Position numbers and translations under genes: made by a program. This document shows, piece by piece, positions 16,719 through 25,208 of a stretch of DNA of 43,710 nt. This DNA is from Smithella sp. (lineage in GTDB: Bacteria > Desulfobacterota > Syntrophia > Syntrophales > Smithellaceae). The stretch spans positions 1-43,710 of the forward strand of contig JAGOMJ010000019.1 of NCBI GenBank assembly GCA_017993615.1, in the 5' to 3' direction. The notes beneath the pieces are model-generated. The model was given only the letters and a program-made list of their open reading frames with translations. It did no database searches and was not told where the DNA came from. Each line of letters opens with the position of its first letter. The first letter of the stretch is position 1.

Positions 16719-17195
16719 ATGACCGGGCAACATAATACAATTGAAATCGGGAGCGAGATGCCGGAATACATTTCTCTTCCGATTACCAGAACCCATCTGG
16801 TGCGCTATGCAGGAGCATCCGGGGATTTCAATCCGCTACATCATGATCAGACATTTGCCAACACCATCGGTTTACAGAATGTCATTGCCCACGGCATGTT
16901 TATCATGGCCATCGCAGGGGAAGCCATCACGTCCTGGATCGGGAACAAAAATATAAAAAAATTCCACTCCCGTTTTTTGGCTAAGACAGAACCCGTTGAC
17001 TGGGATAATTTTGAAAATACAAAAGACAGGGCAACCATCGTGGTAAAAGGAAAAGTGATCAGACTATTTGTTGAAAACGGCGAAAAATTATTCGAATGTA
17101 AAATTGTCGCCGAGAATCTGCTGGGCAGCAAAAAACTGTCGGGATCGTTCATCGCAGTCGTGACCGGAGAACCTCCTCGCGATGTGAACGAATAA
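16719..17195 (+). CDS. MaoC-family (R)-specific enoyl-CoA hydratase, catalytic subunit
   Basis: A 158-residue hotdog-fold hydratase adding water to trans-2-enoyl-CoA to give the (R)-3-hydroxyacyl-CoA. The family motif YAGASGDFNPLHHDQTFA (about 30-47) supplies the catalytic Asp 36 and His 41, and Asn 38 is conserved. The distal segment NVIAHGMFIMAI is also typical. It is 4 bp downstream of the probable non-catalytic partner and 8 bp upstream of the response regulator. It would act one step after the acyl-CoA dehydrogenase pair. Chain-length or ring specificity cannot be read. Confidence 0.85.
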   Translation: MTGQHNTIEIGSEMPEYISLPITRTHLVRYAGASGDFNPLHHDQTFANTIGLQNVIAHGMFIMAIAGEAITSWIGNKNIKKFHSRFLAKTEPVDWDNFENTKDRATIVVKGKVIRLFVENGEKLFECKIVAENLLGSKKLSGSFIAVVTGEPPRDVNE

Positions 17196-17203
17196 GAGGT
17201 TTT

Positions 17204-18526
17204 ATGAAGAAACGTATTCTCGTTGTTGATGATGATGCTGTGGCGTGTGAATTTCTCGAAGAAACGTTGAAACGTGACGGTTACGACGTCACCCTCTGCA
17301 GTTCCGCCTGGGAAGCTCTCCGGCAAAATATTGCCTCCTATAATTTGGTCATGTCCGATATTCGCATGTCCGGTATGGACGGACTGCAATTGCTGGAAGA
17401 ACTCCAGAAACAATCGCCGGATCTGCCGGTGATACTGATGACCGCTTACGGCTCTCTGGAAACCACAATGGCCGCTGTCAACAAGGGAGCATGGGACTAT
17501 ATCAGCAAGCCATTTTCTCCCGAAGACTGCCGCACGCTTGTCCGTAAAGTGCTGGAGTTAAGAAAACTTCGGCACAAGGGGATGAAACTGCAGCCCGCAA
17601 AGGTCGAAGAGTCAAAATTCATCGGTTCGTCGGCCATGATGGTCGACTTCTATAAACAAATCGCCCGCATTGCCGATTCCTCCGCCAGCGTCCTGATCGA
17701 AGGAGAAAGCGGCACAGGAAAGGAATTGACCGCACGCTCGTTGCATAATATGTCCTCCCGCCGCGAAAAGCCCTTCATCATCGTTCATTGCGGAGCCATT
17801 CCCGATAATCTGCTGGAATCGGAACTTTTCGGATACAATAAAGGCGCATACACAGGCGCCAGCCATCAGCACACCGGGCTTCTGGAGACTGCCGAAGGCG
17901 GCACGGTATTTCTGGATGAAATTACGGAAATGTCCACAGCGTTGCAGGGTAAATTTCTGCGTTTCATGCAAAACGGAGAACTTCGAAAAATCGGCGACAA
18001 TGCCGTTCGCAATGTCGAGGTGCGTGTTGTCGCCGCTGCCAATAAAAAAATAGATGACGAGGTGAAAAAAGAGAATTTTCGCCTCGATTTATTATACCGA
18101 TTTATTGTGCGGTTGCGCATTCCTCCTTTAAGAGAACATAAAGAAGACATTCCGCTTTTGACGGAAGCCTTGCTGAAAAAGTTGGGAGATACAAACGTAA
18201 GCGTTTCCCCGGATGCAATGGAGATGTTCATGGCTTACGATTGGCCGGGCAATGTTCGGGAGTTGGAAAATGTCCTTCAGCAAATTATGCTTCTTTCGCC
18301 TTTTGATGAAATCCTCCCCGAGAACCTGCCGGAACGTTTTCATAGTTCGACAGACAGGAAAGACATACTAAACGGTCCCGGATTATCCCCTCTCGAAGAA
18401 GCGGAAAAAGAAAAAATACTGCAAACGTTGAAGGAAACGTCCTGGAATCAGTCCCAGGCGGCAAAACGGCTGGACATTGACAGAAAGACTCTCCGGACAA
18501 AGATACGTCGTTACAGTCTGTCTTAG
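17204..18526 (+). CDS. sigma-54-dependent response regulator (NtrC/AtoC type)
   Basis: Bacterial enhancer-binding protein of 440 residues. The receiver domain (1-120) has the acidic pocket VVDDD, phosphoacceptor Asp 52 in LVMSDIRMSG, Thr 80 and Lys 102. The AAA+ domain contains Walker A GESGTGKE (167-174), the sigma-54-contact loop GAYTGA (214-219, a common variant of GAFTGA) and the Walker B segment GGTVFLDEI. A Fis-type helix-turn-helix (about 400-438) ends the protein. AGAGG precedes the ATG, and only 8 bases separate it from the MaoC stop, so it is cotranscribed with the hydratase pair. A histidine kinase converges on it. Confidence 0.95.
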   Translation: MKKRILVVDDDAVACEFLEETLKRDGYDVTLCSSAWEALRQNIASYNLVMSDIRMSGMDGLQLLEELQKQSPDLPVILMTAYGSLETTMAAVNKGAWDYISKPFSPEDCRTLVRKVLELRKLRHKGMKLQPAKVEESKFIGSSAMMVDFYKQIARIADSSASVLIEGESGTGKELTARSLHNMSSRREKPFIIVHCGAIPDNLLESELFGYNKGAYTGASHQHTGLLETAEGGTVFLDEITEMSTALQGKFLRFMQNGELRKIGDNAVRNVEVRVVAAANKKIDDEVKKENFRLDLLYRFIVRLRIPPLREHKEDIPLLTEALLKKLGDTNVSVSPDAMEMFMAYDWPGNVRELENVLQQIMLLSPFDEILPENLPERFHSSTDRKDILNGPGLSPLEEAEKEKILQTLKETSWNQSQAAKRLDIDRKTLRTKIRRYSLS

Positions 18527-18574
18527 GAAAAGCACTTCAGCGGGGAAAAATCATTTCAACGCCAGGACGGTTTT

Positions 18575-20125
18575 TTAATGAAAATGATCTGCATCCTTCA
18601 ATTTGGGGAAACATAGAATAACCATTGTTCCCTGGCCGCGAGAACTTTTTATTTCCATCTGACCCCGGTGGATCTTCATGACGTCACGCACGATAGCCAT
18701 GCCGAGGCCGCGCAAACCTTTGCTGGTTTTCGTGCTGTAGAAAGGCTCACAGACATTTTCCACAACATCCGGCGTCATTCCGTAACCTGTATCGCTGACG
18801 GTAATGGCCACAAAGTTTTCGCATGGAACCTCATGTGCCGACATGGTGATCGTTCCTCCCTCCGGCATGGCCTCCAGAGCATTCTGCATAACATTCATGA
18901 GAGCTGTCTGAATGCGATAGCGGTCCACATACAGAGGAGACACCGGATTCGTGATAGTGACAACGGATTCAACGTTGTTTTTTTGCAAGAAAGGCTCCAT
19001 GAGGGAAAGCATTTCATGGAATATCTGTTCCACAGGCAGTGCTTCAAAGCTGGGATCGGGCAGCCGAATGGCCTTGCGCACGTTCTGAATCACGGCATCC
19101 AGTCTGAGCGTCTGCTGGACAATCAAATTCAGTTTATGTTCGACGTTTTCCGGCAAGCCGCCCTTTTCCAAAAGCAGTTTCGCCAATCCAGCGATGGAAT
19201 GAAGGGGCGTCCCCAGATCATGCGCCAGATTGGCCGTCAGTTGTCCCAACGTGGTTAATTGCTTCAAATCCGTAACCTGTTTCTGCAGTTGGAACACCTT
19301 GATGGTTTCTTCATGAACCCGTTTTTCCAGATGTTTGGTGAGTTCCTGATTTCTTTCCATGACGTCCTGGATCTCATCAGCCATCATATTAAAGTGTCTG
19401 GATATCTGTCCCCATTCGTCTCGATGAACAATGGGGATACGATTATCATATTGACCTTCCTGAAATTCATCGATAGCGTGGATAATTAACTTTAATGGTT
19501 TGCCAATGATCCAGCGATAACTCAGGCCAAGAACTACAAGAATGAAAATTAATAGGCCGGCGCTGCTGATAATTAAAAGCCGGCCAGCCCGATGTACAAT
19601 TTCTTCATTGGCCCGCGAAAAACTGATGATACCAATTACAATGCGCACACTTTTCGTGTTTCCAGCAACCGGATAAAGCAGTCCCAACGCCGGTCCGTTT
19701 TCCGTCATTATTTTCATATAATGCAGCTTATTTTTCTTCATAACTGACATCACAATATTATCCGCCCATTGATACGGATCACGACTCGCTCCGGCTACAT
19801 AGTCAAAATGTTTTTGACCGATATCGAAGATGTCAATCCTGGCCAAACGACCGTCAGCCTGTAAATGATCATGAAGAGCGGATTCAAGGGCCTTCAGTCC
19901 TTTTTTGGTCGGAAAATCCTGGTAAAAAGTACTGACTGTTTCAGCGACATCTTTCAATCTTTTCGCCTGCTGTTCAACTAATATTCTTTCCAGAGCGGCG
20001 AGCTGAATAATTCCCCAAACACCCATGGTCAATGCAAGACCAGATACAATAAGAACAAGCAACTTTGATCTTACCGTCAACCTGTTGTTGAAAGCGGTGA
20101 TCTTTTTCAGAATTGTCTTAACCAT
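18575..20125 (-). CDS. membrane sensor histidine kinase
   Basis: Inner-membrane kinase of 516 residues. TM1 is at about 22-43. A periplasmic sensor of about 130 residues follows, then TM2 (about 182-203), a HAMP linker (about 204-256) and a coiled coil. The HisKA dimerisation helix carries ANLAHDLGTPLHSIAG (His at about 304). The HATPase domain has N box MNVMQNALEAMP, G1 DTGYGMT and G2 KGLRGLGMAIV. It is convergent with the sigma-54 response regulator, 48 bp end to end, and is the likely partner, although genes on opposite strands are not coexpressed by default. The ligand is unknown. Confidence 0.93.
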   Translation of the reverse strand: MVKTILKKITAFNNRLTVRSKLLVLIVSGLALTMGVWGIIQLAALERILVEQQAKRLKDVAETVSTFYQDFPTKKGLKALESALHDHLQADGRLARIDIFDIGQKHFDYVAGASRDPYQWADNIVMSVMKKNKLHYMKIMTENGPALGLLYPVAGNTKSVRIVIGIISFSRANEEIVHRAGRLLIISSAGLLIFILVVLGLSYRWIIGKPLKLIIHAIDEFQEGQYDNRIPIVHRDEWGQISRHFNMMADEIQDVMERNQELTKHLEKRVHEETIKVFQLQKQVTDLKQLTTLGQLTANLAHDLGTPLHSIAGLAKLLLEKGGLPENVEHKLNLIVQQTLRLDAVIQNVRKAIRLPDPSFEALPVEQIFHEMLSLMEPFLQKNNVESVVTITNPVSPLYVDRYRIQTALMNVMQNALEAMPEGGTITMSAHEVPCENFVAITVSDTGYGMTPDVVENVCEPFYSTKTSKGLRGLGMAIVRDVMKIHRGQMEIKSSRGQGTMVILCFPKLKDADHFH

Positions 20126-20477
20126 ATGCGAGGGTATATCAAAGACAAAAACAATTATCTACAAAACTTGAACACAGAAACTTGAAAACGACAGGAAAGA
20201 GCTTCATCCCGTTTCGTCGGGATTTTTTTTACCATAGCTCTATAAACCTGATATGGTTCACCTCAAGATCCCCTAAAGTTCAAATTGGCCAACTATCAGT
20301 TTGATTCAAAACCCGAGTCTATTCATTCAGGGAATAGTTTCCAAAAGCCAAAGGCTTTTGAACAGTTCGACTTGCTCTGCAAATTTCGCAGTACTCATTT
20401 CTAAAAAGTCTTCACTAAAAAGAAGGGATAGATCACAACCTATCCCTTCTTTAGAACCAGAAAAAGATTTTACTAAC
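20126..20477. other. intergenic stretch with three hairpins, no gene
   Basis: No convincing gene. Three stem-loops are present. ATCCCG/CGGGAT with a T run lies at 20206-20230 and is oriented for the plus strand although no plus gene ends nearby. CAAAAGCC-aaa-GGCTTTTG lies at 20342-20360. The 13-bp stem at 20419-20452 is listed separately as the terminator of the lysine-rich gene. Short frames in both strands here have no recognisable homology pattern. Confidence 0.6.
20416..20452 (-). terminator. intrinsic terminator of the lysine-rich protein gene
   Basis: Perfect 13-bp stem AAAGAAGGGATAG / CTATCCCTTCTTT around an 8-base loop. On the minus strand it is followed by a short T run (complement of A at 20416-20420). 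It lies 25 bp past the stop at 20478. Confidence 0.8.
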
Positions 20478-20765
20478 TTATTTTGCGGCGGGAGCAGCGG
20501 GTACTTCGGATTCCGCATCTTCAACGATTTTTTCATCTTTCTTTGATGATTTCTTAGACTTTTTATCCTTTGACTTCTTCACGTTTTTTTTCTTTGATTT
20601 CTTGGTTTTGTCTTTTTTTACATCACCTTTCTTGATGTCATCTTTTTCAATATCAGCAACCTTAACTGGCTCTGATGTGTCCGGTACCTCTGCTTTCTCA
20701 ACGGCAGCAACTGTCATGGAAAATGAGAAGATTAATGCAACAACCAACAATACAACTTTTTTCAT
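20478..20765 (-). CDS. small exported lysine-rich protein, sigma-54 controlled
   Basis: A 95-residue protein that I do not recognise as any named family. A clear Sec signal peptide (MKKVVLLVVALIFSFSMTVA, cleavage near AVA or VAA) leads into an acidic stretch (about 24-45). A lysine core follows (about 46-80) built of KK-x and KKSK/KSKK units, then an acidic tail (EKIVEDAESEV) and PAAPAAK. The mature chain is low complexity and probably disordered. GGAGG lies 8 bases upstream of the start, so the in-frame ATG seven codons earlier is rejected. A consensus sigma-54 promoter and a hairpin terminator frame it as a single-gene unit. Polyanion binding (LPS, nucleic acid, cell wall) is possible but unproved. 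Confidence 0.8.
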   Translation of the reverse strand: MKKVVLLVVALIFSFSMTVAAVEKAEVPDTSEPVKVADIEKDDIKKGDVKKDKTKKSKKKNVKKSKDKKSKKSSKKDEKIVEDAESEVPAAPAAK

Positions 20766-20930
20766 TTGAAATTCCTCCTTGATCAATTTTTATTTTATTG
20801 CAACATCACCCTCATTGAGGGACACAAACAAAAGTTCAATAATCATGTCGCCAGGACACATTTATTTAAGTTGGAATATTGTTTCTATCTTTAAAAGTTA
20901 GGTGGATACGTTTGTCGTTCACGCATTAAA

Positions 20931-20945
20931 GCAATTTACATGCCA
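20931..20945 (-). promoter_or_regulatory. sigma-54 (-24/-12) promoter of the lysine-rich gene
   Basis: On the minus strand TGGCAT-GTAAA-TTGC (20945-20931) matches the sigma-54 consensus TGGCAC-N5-TTGC in nine of ten defined positions. It keeps the invariant GG-N10-GC spacing (GG at 20944-20943, GC at 20932-20931). The predicted transcription start is near 20919, giving a leader of about 150 bases before the start codon. Confidence 0.8.
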
Positions 20946-21039
20946 GTACAAAGACAGTCTTTATTTGTTGCATGTATCTGAAAATACAAAAGTTAAATTT
21001 ATTAAGTCACGCCATGAATGTTTTTTATTAAAGAAATGC

Positions 21040-21075
21040 GGGGAATAATTCCCCATCGGAGAGGATTTATTCCTC
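21040..21075. promoter_or_regulatory. tandem enhancer (UAS) palindromes for a sigma-54 activator
   Basis: Two palindromes of the same design lie side by side. GGGGAATAATTCCCC (21040-21054) is perfect, and GAGGATTTATTCCTC (21061-21075) is nearly so. Their centres (21047 and 21068) are 21 bp apart, two helical turns, at about -128 and -149 from the predicted start of the lysine-rich gene. This is the classic geometry for NtrC-like dimers. They also lie 56-91 bp upstream of the flavoprotein gene on the other strand. Confidence 0.65.
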
Positions 21076-21130
21076 AGCATAGAATTATTGACCGTTTCTA
21101 CTCTTTCATGTTACCCCATTAAAAAATCGA

Positions 21131-22477
21131 ATGATCTTTATGCAAAAAGAAAAAAACGAAAACGATATTATTGTGATTGGCGCAGGAGCTGCCGGAATGA
21201 TGGCGGCCGGTCGTGCCGGTGAATTGGGTGCAAAAGTATTACTCCTTGAAAAAACCGATGACTGCGGCAAAAAAATTCTGGTCAGCGGCAAGACGCGCTG
21301 CAACTTGACCAATGCAGCCGAACTGAACCATTTTATTGCCATGTATGGCGATAACGGCCGTTTTCTTTTCAGCGCCTTTCATCATTTTTTCCGTACGGAA
21401 CTGCTTGATTTTTTCAATCATCACGGTCTGGCGACCAAGGTGGAACGCGGTGGACGGATATTTCCTGTGTCCGATGATGCTCATGATGTCGTGCGTATCT
21501 TCAAAAAATACCTTTCCGAAAATAACGTAACTCTAAAAGTGAACACTAAAGTAACCGGCATCACCATGAAGGACGATTCCGTTTACGGCGTGAAGACAAA
21601 GGACCAAGATTATCGCTGCAAAGCTGTCGTTCTGGCCACCGGCGGGGCCACCTGGCCTTCCACCGGTTCCACCGGCGACGGTTACAAAATAGTCGCTGCG
21701 TGGGGACACAACATCGTCAAACCGAAACCGGCGCTGGTGCCGCTGATTGTACGGGAACAGGAGCTTGCTCAATCCATGCAGGGAGTGAGCCTGCGCAACG
21801 TACGCGCCACGGCTTTTCAGGGCGAAGCGGATTCCATCGATTCCCGAATGACGCCCGATTGCATTTACGGACGGGGAGAAAAAAAATCGCCCCGGCATCC
21901 CGTTATTGAAAGCCGTTTCGGGGAAATGCTCTTCACCCACTTCGGACTGGGCGGCCCGATCATTTTATTAATGAGCCTGTCCGTCGTTGAAGCCCTGGAG
22001 AAAGGTCTGGTTTCCGTATTGATCGATTTAAAACCGGCGCTGACCCGCGAACAACTTCACAAACGGCTGCAACGGGATCTGGACAATTTCAGCAAAAGAA
22101 AAATTTCCGGCATCCTGAAAGAATATCTGCCCGCCAAGATGATTGAACCATTTATTGGGCTTACCGGAATCAACAATGAAAAACTGGCGCATCAGATAAA
22201 CGCCGCGGAAAGAGGAAAGATTGTTGAGATTTTGAAAGCGCTGCGTTTCAACATTAAGGCGTCTCTGCCGCTGGAAAAGGCAATCGTTACGGCTGGCGGT
22301 GTTTCGTTAAACGAAATAGATCCGCGCACGATGGCTTCCAAATTGATCAGCGGACTTTTCTTTTGCGGCGAGGTGATGGATATTGACGCCGATACCGGCG
22401 GGTACAATTTGCAGGCCGCTTTCTCTACCGGTTACCTGGCCGGTGAAAAAGCCGTCGAATACATAAAGGCATCTTAA
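21131..22477 (+). CDS. HI0933/BaiN-like NAD(P)/FAD-dependent oxidoreductase
   Basis: Flavoprotein of 448 residues in the HI0933/YhiN (BaiN-like) family. The N-terminal FAD Rossmann motif is VIGAGAAGMMAAGRAGELGA (about 12-31). KILVSGKTRCNLTNA follows at about 53-67 (family signature), then VVLATGGATWPSTGSTGDGY (about 161-180). The C-terminal FAD motif reads SGLFFCGEVMDIDADTGGYN, ending in LQAAFSTGYLAGEKA. Physiological substrates of the family are mostly unknown; some members act on bile-acid intermediates, which is no evidence for that here. Start is ATG 21131 or 21140, neither with a clear ribosome binding site. Confidence 0.9.
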   Translation: MIFMQKEKNENDIIVIGAGAAGMMAAGRAGELGAKVLLLEKTDDCGKKILVSGKTRCNLTNAAELNHFIAMYGDNGRFLFSAFHHFFRTELLDFFNHHGLATKVERGGRIFPVSDDAHDVVRIFKKYLSENNVTLKVNTKVTGITMKDDSVYGVKTKDQDYRCKAVVLATGGATWPSTGSTGDGYKIVAAWGHNIVKPKPALVPLIVREQELAQSMQGVSLRNVRATAFQGEADSIDSRMTPDCIYGRGEKKSPRHPVIESRFGEMLFTHFGLGGPIILLMSLSVVEALEKGLVSVLIDLKPALTREQLHKRLQRDLDNFSKRKISGILKEYLPAKMIEPFIGLTGINNEKLAHQINAAERGKIVEILKALRFNIKASLPLEKAIVTAGGVSLNEIDPRTMASKLISGLFFCGEVMDIDADTGGYNLQAAFSTGYLAGEKAVEYIKAS

Positions 22478-22489
22478 ATATCTCCGGCA

Positions 22490-22840
22490 TTACAATTCAG
22501 GCGCAACGGACGGAACCAGACAAACAAACACAATGGTTTCTTTCCCGGTGTTTCTGATCTGATGTTCTTCACCGGCCGGCATGAAAATGACACTCTCCGG
22601 ATCGATCGGATTCCACTGGCCGTTGCCGTAAACCTCGCCGGAACCGGCATGAATAAAAATCTCATGTTCCCATGGATGAGAATGTTTCGGCGTAAATCCT
22701 CCCGGAGCGATTTCGAAAACCCGCATACAAAAATTGCTCGCGCCGTCAGCCTTGCCCGTAACCACTCGTCCGGCAACGCCCCTGGCCGAATCCTTGTCAA
22801 AATGAGTTGGTGCGACCGTTTTATAATTGATCGACTTCAT
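22490..22840 (-). CDS. cupin-domain protein
   Basis: A 116-residue single-domain cupin. Motif 1 reads GGFTPKHSHPWEHEIFIHAG (the H-x-H-x-x-x-x-E metal ligands) and motif 2 PAGEEHQIRNTG (His ligand). A metal-bound beta barrel is expected; the reaction, if any, cannot be inferred. The start at 22840 is chosen for the GGGAG upstream. It lies 14 bp beyond the lpdA stop, as the last gene of the glycine cleavage operon. Confidence 0.85.
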   Translation of the reverse strand: MKSINYKTVAPTHFDKDSARGVAGRVVTGKADGASNFCMRVFEIAPGGFTPKHSHPWEHEIFIHAGSGEVYGNGQWNPIDPESVIFMPAGEEHQIRNTGKETIVFVCLVPSVAPEL

Positions 22841-22854
22841 AAGGGACTCCCTTG

Positions 22855-24213
22855 TCAACCGGTTAATAATGCAAACACTTCGCTCAATGTCGGATGGGGC
22901 AGCACCCAACCTTTCAACTGCTTTTTCGTCATTTGATTGGATACTATCAGTGCAAGCGGAACAATCAGTTCCGCCGCGTCTTCACCGACAATGGTCGCGC
23001 CAATCAGTTTATTCTGATGAAAAACTGCCTTGACAAATCCCTGCCCCGTCAATTCTGCGCGGGCAATAATATTGGCGCTGTATGGAGATTTGACGACTTC
23101 AACGGACAGGCCTTCTTCCCCAGCGCGTTTTTGGGTATAACCCACCCGCGCAATCTGCGGATGGCTGTAAACGACCGAAGGGATGCAATCTTCGTTATAG
23201 GCAAAGTCATCTCCTCCGAAAATACGTTCCACAGCGAATTTTGCCTGCTGCATCGCCCGGTGCGCCAGCATCATCCCGCCGGTAACATCGCCCACTGCGT
23301 AAATGCCGGCAACACTCGTCATCATCTTTTTATCCACCTTGATTCCGGCTTGTGTATATTCAATTCCGCATTTGTCCAATTCTGCCGTAAATAATAACGG
23401 TTTTCTGCCTGTGCAAAGGAGCGCATAGTCGGCGCTGATCTCCAAGTGCTTGCCGTCTTTTTGCGCGACCATTGCCACAGAACTTCCCGTATCCTTCAAG
23501 CTCTCCAGTTTTGTCGATGTATGAATAACAACACCCATTCTGGTTAATTCCTGTTTGAGCAGATCGGCGCATTCCTGATCCTCCAGTGGAATGATCGTAT
23601 CGAGGATTTCCACCATGGTCACTTTTGTCCCCAACTCGGCGAAGAAGGTGGCAAACTCCGCACCGATGACACTGCCGCCGACAATGATGATGCTCGAAGG
23701 AAGCGCATTTAAATTCAAAACGCCGTCCGATGTTAAAATCCTTTCGGAAAGATTAATTCCCGACAGCACCTGCGGAATGGAGCCCCAGGCCATCAAGATA
23801 TTTTGAGTTGATAAATTTTCGCTTTTCCCTGATGAATCCGTAAAACGAACTTCCGAAGGAGAAATAATTTCTCCAACACCTTGTTTGATTTCCGCACCGG
23901 CATCGTTGAGCATTTTTTGCGCGCCCAGAGCGGACACCTTCACAATCTGCTGTTGGTGTTTTTTGACGGCGGGAAAATCGACGGATGAATCCGCGATGTT
24001 GATCCCCATCCTTTTGAGTTTTTTCAGATCCGCGTAATATTTGCTACAGGAAAGCAGAGCTTTGGTCGGAATGCAGCCCCGGTGTGTGCAGGTCCCGCCC
24101 CAACCTTCTTTTTCGATGATCAGGACTCTTTTTTTCTTTTTCGCCGCCATTTCTGCAGCAGTCAATCCGCCCGGTCCTCCGCCGATAACAATCAAATCAT
24201 ATTTTTCGGACAC
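22855..24213 (-). CDS. lpdA: dihydrolipoyl dehydrogenase (L-protein)
   Basis: FAD enzyme that reoxidises dihydrolipoyl-GcvH with NAD+. It has 452 residues from the GTG at 24213 (VSEKYDLIVIGGG); GAGGT lies 6 bases upstream. The FAD motif is GGGPGGLTAAEMA. The redox disulphide is GGTCTHRGCIPTK, the NAD Rossmann motif IIVGGSVIGAEFATFFAELG, and the active-site His-Glu pair is HPTLSE close to the C-terminus. The location in the gcv operon indicates a dedicated L-protein rather than a pyruvate dehydrogenase component. Confidence 0.94.
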   Translation of the reverse strand: MSEKYDLIVIGGGPGGLTAAEMAAKKKKRVLIIEKEGWGGTCTHRGCIPTKALLSCSKYYADLKKLKRMGINIADSSVDFPAVKKHQQQIVKVSALGAQKMLNDAGAEIKQGVGEIISPSEVRFTDSSGKSENLSTQNILMAWGSIPQVLSGINLSERILTSDGVLNLNALPSSIIIVGGSVIGAEFATFFAELGTKVTMVEILDTIIPLEDQECADLLKQELTRMGVVIHTSTKLESLKDTGSSVAMVAQKDGKHLEISADYALLCTGRKPLLFTAELDKCGIEYTQAGIKVDKKMMTSVAGIYAVGDVTGGMMLAHRAMQQAKFAVERIFGGDDFAYNEDCIPSVVYSHPQIARVGYTQKRAGEEGLSVEVVKSPYSANIIARAELTGQGFVKAVFHQNKLIGATIVGEDAAELIVPLALIVSNQMTKKQLKGWVLPHPTLSEVFALLTG

Positions 24214-24270
24214 GTTTGTACCTCGCAATTTATAAAGACATTTTTATTAAAGACAAATCAGATTCACCAT

Positions 24271-25134
24271 TCACCCTGCTTTTGCCGCGTGATAGGAGCT
24301 GCGCACCAGCGGTCCGGACTCTACATGCTGAAAACCTTTTTGATAAGCGATTTCTTTGAACTCGGCAAATTCGTCCGGATGATAATATTTGGCCACCGGC
24401 CAGTGTTTCAGCGTCGGCTGCTGGTATTGCCCGATCGTCAGGCGTTTGCAGGAAACCGCTGCCAGATCATCAATCAATCGCAAAATATCATCACGGTTCT
24501 CGCCGAAGCCAATCATAAAACCGCTTTTGGATACAACGGAAGACGGACCGATATTTTTAAGAAGCTTCAGCGAAACATCATAATTACCCTGCGGCCGCAA
24601 TCGCGTAAACATCGGTTTCACAACTTCCATATTGTGGTTGATAACATCGGGCTGGACGTCAATCACCTTTGTAAGTGCCGACGGATTCCCCTGAAAATCG
24701 GGAATCAATACTTCTATTTTGCAATGTTCAACAGTTTTGCGCAGCCGCCTGATACAATCAGCAAATACGTGCGCACCGCCATCGCGCAAATCATCGCGGG
24801 TAACGGACGTGATCACCACATACTCCAGTTTCATTTTCTGCACGGCATCTATTAGATGATTAATTTCATTTTCGTCAATCGCTGCGGGTTTGCCGTGCTC
24901 AACATTACAGTAAAGACAGTTGCGTGTGCAGATATTGCCCATGATCAGAAAAGTCGCCGTGCCGCTTGCAAAACACTCCGCCATATTGGGACACGCCGCT
25001 TCCTGACAGACGGTATGCAACTGCAGATCGTTCAAAACTGATCGTATCTTCCGGCATTCATTGGAAAACGGAGGTCGTACTTTTAACCAGTCAGGTTTGC
25101 GGATGATTGACGATTTCTCATTTAATGGATTCAT
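24271..25134 (-). CDS. lipA: lipoyl synthase
   Basis: Radical SAM enzyme inserting two sulphur atoms into octanoyl-GcvH. Of its 287 residues the auxiliary cluster motif C-x4-C-x5-C is CQEAACPNMAEC (about 39-50). The radical SAM cluster motif is CTRNCLYC (about 66-73), and the C-terminal RSSYHA includes the conserved Arg-Ser-Ser. It is cotranscribed with the glycine cleavage genes, so it probably serves GcvH directly. lipB or lplA, needed for the octanoyl donor step, is not in the window. Confidence 0.96.
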   Translation of the reverse strand: MNPLNEKSSIIRKPDWLKVRPPFSNECRKIRSVLNDLQLHTVCQEAACPNMAECFASGTATFLIMGNICTRNCLYCNVEHGKPAAIDENEINHLIDAVQKMKLEYVVITSVTRDDLRDGGAHVFADCIRRLRKTVEHCKIEVLIPDFQGNPSALTKVIDVQPDVINHNMEVVKPMFTRLRPQGNYDVSLKLLKNIGPSSVVSKSGFMIGFGENRDDILRLIDDLAAVSCKRLTIGQYQQPTLKHWPVAKYYHPDEFAEFKEIAYQKGFQHVESGPLVRSSYHAAKAG

Positions 25135-25208
25135 AGATTATTCTGCATGACGCGTTATCGCACATAGAAAGATTACCCCGGCTCCTGAGAGTCGCCTCGC
25201 AATGGCGC

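Noticed and set aside
20206-20230. Plus-strand terminator-like hairpin with an eight-T run
   Set aside because: No plus-strand gene or credible small RNA ends here; kept only as a hairpin note.
20301-20546. Plus-strand frame of 81 codons opposite the lysine-rich gene end
   Set aside because: Overlaps a terminator and the real gene; no ribosome binding site or recognisable domain.
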